Source: Natronomonas gomsonensis
GTDB taxonomy: Archaea > Halobacteriota > Halobacteria > Halobacteriales > Haloarculaceae
Direction of reading: 5' to 3'
NCBI RefSeq assembly: GCF_024300825.1
Contig: NZ_CP101323.1
Coordinates: forward strand, 930,001-994,000
DNA: 64,000 nt
Every line of letters starts with the position of its first letter. Within the stretch, counting starts at the first letter, position 1. Of this stretch, positions 61,327 through 64,000 are shown in pieces. The notes below the pieces were generated by a model, which saw only the letters and a program-made list of their open reading frames with translations, was not told where the DNA came from and did not search any database. The position numbers were made by a program, and so were the translations under genes.

Positions 61327-61336
61327 TAATCAATAA
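61327..61336 (+). promoter_or_regulatory. TATA-like element of the acyl-CoA ligase at 61358
   Basis: AATCAATAAT lies about 26 bases before the ATG at 61358, in the divergent promoter region shared with the acyl-CoA dehydrogenase. Confidence 0.45.
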
Positions 61337-61357
61337 TGATGTATACTAGCACACAGC

Positions 61358-62860
61358 ATGAATTTTGCCACCCACGTCGACGCGATAGCTCGCAGTGCAC
61401 CCGACCGTCTGGCGATGACCAACCACACACGGGAGGTCACCTACGCGGAGTTGGCCGGGGAGACGAACGCCTTCGCCAACGCCTTAGAGTCCCTCGACGT
61501 CGAGGCCGGCGACCGGGTCGCGCTGTACCTGCCGAATAGTATCGGCTTTATGACCGCGTATCTGGGCGCGATGAAACGCGGTGCGATTCCGTTTCCCATC
61601 AACATGCGGTTCCAAGGGGAGGAGATACAGTACGTACTGGAGGATTCGGGAGCGGTCGCAGCGGTGACTCACGGGCAGTTCGAGGACGTACTCGCCGGAC
61701 TCGACGTGCCGTCGTTGGAGCATCTCGTCGTCGCCGACGGCGAGAAGGGACACAGCTACCGCGAACTCGTCGGGACCGCCGACACCGACTACGACGCCTA
61801 CCCGCGAAAGGAAGACGAACTCGCGGAGTTGATGTACACAAGCGGAACGACGGGCCGGCCGAAGGGCGTCAAACACACTCACCGAAACCTCGGGACGAAC
61901 GCTCGCGGCCTCGTCGAGGCGATGGGGTGGTCGAAGGATACGACGACGCTGACGGTGTGTCCGCTGTTCCACGTCTCGGGACTGAACGTCTCGACGACGC
62001 CACTTTTGACCGTCGGCGCGGAGAACCACTTCCTACCAGAGTGGGACCCCGACGCCGCACTGGCGACGATGGCCGAACACGACGCCACCTACGCCTTCTT
62101 CATCCCGACGATGGTCATCGACTTACTGGAGCGTGATGTGTCCGACCACGACCTCTCTTCGCTGGAATTGATTGGTGTCGGCGGGTCGCCGATGCCGAAA
62201 GAGCGCATCGAGACCGTCGAGGAGACCTTCGGCGTGACGCTCCTGGAGGGGTACGGCATGACCGAAACGACGCCGCTCGCTGCCATCAACCGCCCGGGGC
62301 AGGACGTTCGGAAGGCCGGCAGCATCGGCCCGCCGGCGACGGAAGTCGTCGACGTACGCATCGAGAACCCCGAGACCGGCGAGGCCGCCGATACCGACGA
62401 GAAAGGCGAACTGCTGTGGCACGGCGACACCGTCACGCCGGGGTACTTCCGGATGCCCGAAAAGAACGAGGAGGCCTTCGTTCAGCGAGAGGGCAAACGG
62501 TGGCTCCGCTCGGGCGACATCGCCCGGATGGACGAGGACGGTCACCTGTTCGTCGAGGACCGCATCGACGACATGATAATCACCGGCGGGGAGAACGTCT
62601 ACCCCCGTGAAATCGAGGACGTAATCTACGAACTCGATGGCGTCGTCGAGGTGGCCGTCATCGGGACACCACACGATCGACTCGGTGAGACGGTCACCGC
62701 CGTCGTCGTCGGTGATGGACTCTCGGCCGACGATGTCGAACAGCACTGCCGTGGCCGGTTGACCGATTACAAGATTCCCCGTCGCATCGAGTTCGTCGAG
62801 GAGTTACCGAAGACCTCCACGCGGAAAATCGACAAGGTGTCGCTTCGGGACGATTTCTGA
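61358..62860 (+). CDS. acyl-CoA ligase (AMP-forming, long-chain type)
   Basis: A 500-residue ANL ligase with P-loop MYTSGTTGRPKGVKHTHRN, YGMTETTPLAAIN for adenine binding, hinge WLRSGDIARMDEDGH and the C-terminal Lys in TSTRKIDKVSLR. It makes acyl-CoA from fatty or similar acids. It is about 60% of the length of the proteins with extra domains, so it is the simple form. The SDR gene follows on the same strand after 68 bases. With the divergent acyl-CoA dehydrogenase it forms a fatty-acid activation locus. Confidence 0.93.
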   Translation: MNFATHVDAIARSAPDRLAMTNHTREVTYAELAGETNAFANALESLDVEAGDRVALYLPNSIGFMTAYLGAMKRGAIPFPINMRFQGEEIQYVLEDSGAVAAVTHGQFEDVLAGLDVPSLEHLVVADGEKGHSYRELVGTADTDYDAYPRKEDELAELMYTSGTTGRPKGVKHTHRNLGTNARGLVEAMGWSKDTTTLTVCPLFHVSGLNVSTTPLLTVGAENHFLPEWDPDAALATMAEHDATYAFFIPTMVIDLLERDVSDHDLSSLELIGVGGSPMPKERIETVEETFGVTLLEGYGMTETTPLAAINRPGQDVRKAGSIGPPATEVVDVRIENPETGEAADTDEKGELLWHGDTVTPGYFRMPEKNEEAFVQREGKRWLRSGDIARMDEDGHLFVEDRIDDMIITGGENVYPREIEDVIYELDGVVEVAVIGTPHDRLGETVTAVVVGDGLSADDVEQHCRGRLTDYKIPRRIEFVEELPKTSTRKIDKVSLRDDF

Positions 62861-62928
62861 CGCCCGTATTAATCCCCCGGTAGTGGGAGACGACGGATTA
62901 ATACTGGCTCCCTGCGGGGGTTGTTCGC

Positions 62929-63738
62929 ATGCCGAACGATTGGCCGGAGACGCCACCGAGTACCGACATATTCGCCGACGACTTGCTGGACGGAGAGACC
63001 GCGCTCATCACGGGCGGCGGGACCGGTATCGGCGAGGAGATGGCGCTGGCCTTCGCCGACCACGGTGCCGACGTTGCCGTCGCTTCCCGCAACATGGACC
63101 ACCTCGAACCCGTCGCCGAAGCCATCGAGGAGAAGGGCCAAAACGCCTGTGCGACCACCGTCGACATCCGCGAGAAGGAAGAGGTCGACGCGATGCGCGA
63201 TACGGTTCTCGACGAGTTGGGCGACATCTCGATTCTCGTCAACAACGCCGGTGCGAACTTCCTGACGCCGCTTGAGGACCTCTCGGCGAACGGCTGGCGG
63301 GCCGTCGTCGGCACCATCCTCGACGGCACGGCCTACTGTACGATGAGCGTCGGCGATTACATGATAGACAACGGCGGCGGCTCCATCATCGCGATGGGTG
63401 CGACGAACTCCGTCCACGGTGCGCCGTTCCACGGCCACTCCGGGGCGGGGAAGGCCGGCGTCCACAATCTGATGCAGACGGTCGCAAGCGAATGGGCGAA
63501 GTACAACGTCCGCGCGAACACTATCGCACCGGGCATCATCGAAACCGAAGGCGTCACCGAAGCGGCAGGCGGTGCCCTCCCGGAGCAGATACTCGACACC
63601 GTCCCGGCCGACCGCTTCGGAACGGCCGACGACTGCGTGCCGCTTGCGGTGTTTCTCGCCAGCGACGCCTCGGCGTACGTCACCGGCAGTTACTACGTCG
63701 TCGACGGCGGCCACCTGCTGTTGCCGTCGCCGTACTAG
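62929..63738 (+). CDS. SDR family oxidoreductase, 2,4-dienoyl-CoA reductase-like
   Basis: A 269-residue Rossmann-fold SDR with cofactor motif TGGGTGIG (28-35) and NNAGAN. At the position of the usual catalytic YxxxK, the sequence is Ser171-x-x-x-Lys175 in GHSGAGKAGVHNL. This HSG-type variant without Tyr, together with NVRANTIAPGIIETEGV, resembles the 2,4-dienoyl-CoA reductases that process unsaturated acyl-CoA in beta-oxidation. The neighbouring ligase and acyl-CoA dehydrogenase support that. The enzyme is therefore assigned as DECR-like with moderate confidence; a general SDR role is the alternative. Confidence 0.82.
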   Translation: MPNDWPETPPSTDIFADDLLDGETALITGGGTGIGEEMALAFADHGADVAVASRNMDHLEPVAEAIEEKGQNACATTVDIREKEEVDAMRDTVLDELGDISILVNNAGANFLTPLEDLSANGWRAVVGTILDGTAYCTMSVGDYMIDNGGGSIIAMGATNSVHGAPFHGHSGAGKAGVHNLMQTVASEWAKYNVRANTIAPGIIETEGVTEAAGGALPEQILDTVPADRFGTADDCVPLAVFLASDASAYVTGSYYVVDGGHLLLPSPY

Positions 63739-63797
63739 GGTTTGATTTCCCTCCCGCTCCGAGCGCCGTCTATGCCCTCCATTCGTGGTGGTTCGAC

Positions 63798-64000
63798 GTG
63801 AGCGTCGTCGTCGGTGTTCTCGGCTTGCTGTTGTTCACCGTGGGCGTTCTCGGCGTCGGATACGGCTGGCGCCGACGCCGACACCGAAGCGTCATCGCCA
63901 GCACCGAAACGACCGACGTGTTACGACTGACCCCCGGACCGGCCGAAGTGGTCGGGACCGCCGAACGGAGCGACGACGGGCCGCTCCCGGCGCCCTTTTC
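63798..64000 (+). CDS. GIDE-type membrane protein, partial (runs off right edge)
   Basis: GTG at 63798 opens a frame that stays open to the edge (67 codons). It has an N-terminal membrane helix (residues 3-22, GVLGLLLFTVGVLGVGYGW), then a basic RRRRHR and the start of a GIDE-like domain (LTPGPAEVVGTAERSDDG, LPAPF), which matches the domain opening of the protein at 54840. The remainder is beyond the window. Confidence 0.65.
   Translation, partial: MSVVVGVLGLLLFTVGVLGVGYGWRRRRHRSVIASTETTDVLRLTPGPAEVVGTAERSDDGPLPAPF

Overview
The window is a piece of a haloarchaeal (class Halobacteria) chromosome. The reasons are high GC with strongly acidic proteins, TATA boxes about 26 bases before start codons that are often leaderless, Bat-type HTH and HalX regulators, haloarchaeal lipoproteins, an archaeal ribosomal protein/RNA polymerase operon with two embedded tRNAs, and archaeal mevalonate genes. 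The genus cannot be fixed from the sequence. No insertion sequence, CRISPR array, integrase or attachment site was seen, and no stretch over 300 bases lacks a gene.

Layout. 1-5478: a His-rich Tat-exported protein cut by the left edge, a Bat-type regulator followed by a zinc metalloprotease-like protein, a thiolase/DUF35 pair, small proteins and a short gene pair. 5548-9210: acyl-CoA metabolism (AidB-like acyl-CoA dehydrogenase, enoyl-CoA hydratase, beta-keto acid cleavage enzyme). 9260-16477: an ABC transporter pair, a Dna2-like nuclease-helicase divergent from a conserved-looking unknown gene, form III RuBisCO and a 51-codon gene. 16639-25067: two penicillin-acylase family genes (one split by an in-frame TAG), HAD phosphatase, CDGSH protein and two related lipoproteins (one apparently frameshifted). 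25118-31706: VOC protein, two PH-domain membrane proteins, DUF2071 protein, a small protein with a palindromic operator, macrodomain protein, Bat-type regulator and a surface protein.

31715-36491 holds an aldo/keto reductase and a three-gene ABC export locus. Its middle protein fuses an ABC-2 type permease to a PrsW-like intramembrane protease domain. 36544-41426 carries small enzymes, a DoxX protein, a PAS sensor without kinase, an HxlR regulator and tyrosyl-tRNA synthetase. 41497-45527 is a response regulator followed by three exported proteins (PKD-like, Tat lipoprotein, CAP domain) and looks like the most accessory part. 45524-47922 has moaA and an Mrp-type ATPase.

48059-54188 is the conserved information-processing operon: tRNA-Ser, S13, S4, S11, RpoD, tRNA-Leu, L18e, L13, S9, RpoN, RpoK, enolase, S2. 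It is followed by mevalonate kinase and isopentenyl phosphate kinase (55795-57515). The right end (57625-63738) is a second fatty-acid activation and oxidation group: two acyl-CoA ligases, an acyl-CoA dehydrogenase, an MBL-fold hydrolase and a 2,4-dienoyl-CoA reductase-like SDR. A GIDE-type membrane protein is cut by the right edge.

No clearly new multi-gene system is proven. The best candidates for a second look are the ABC-PrsW fusion locus, the exported-protein trio and the palindrome-controlled small gene.
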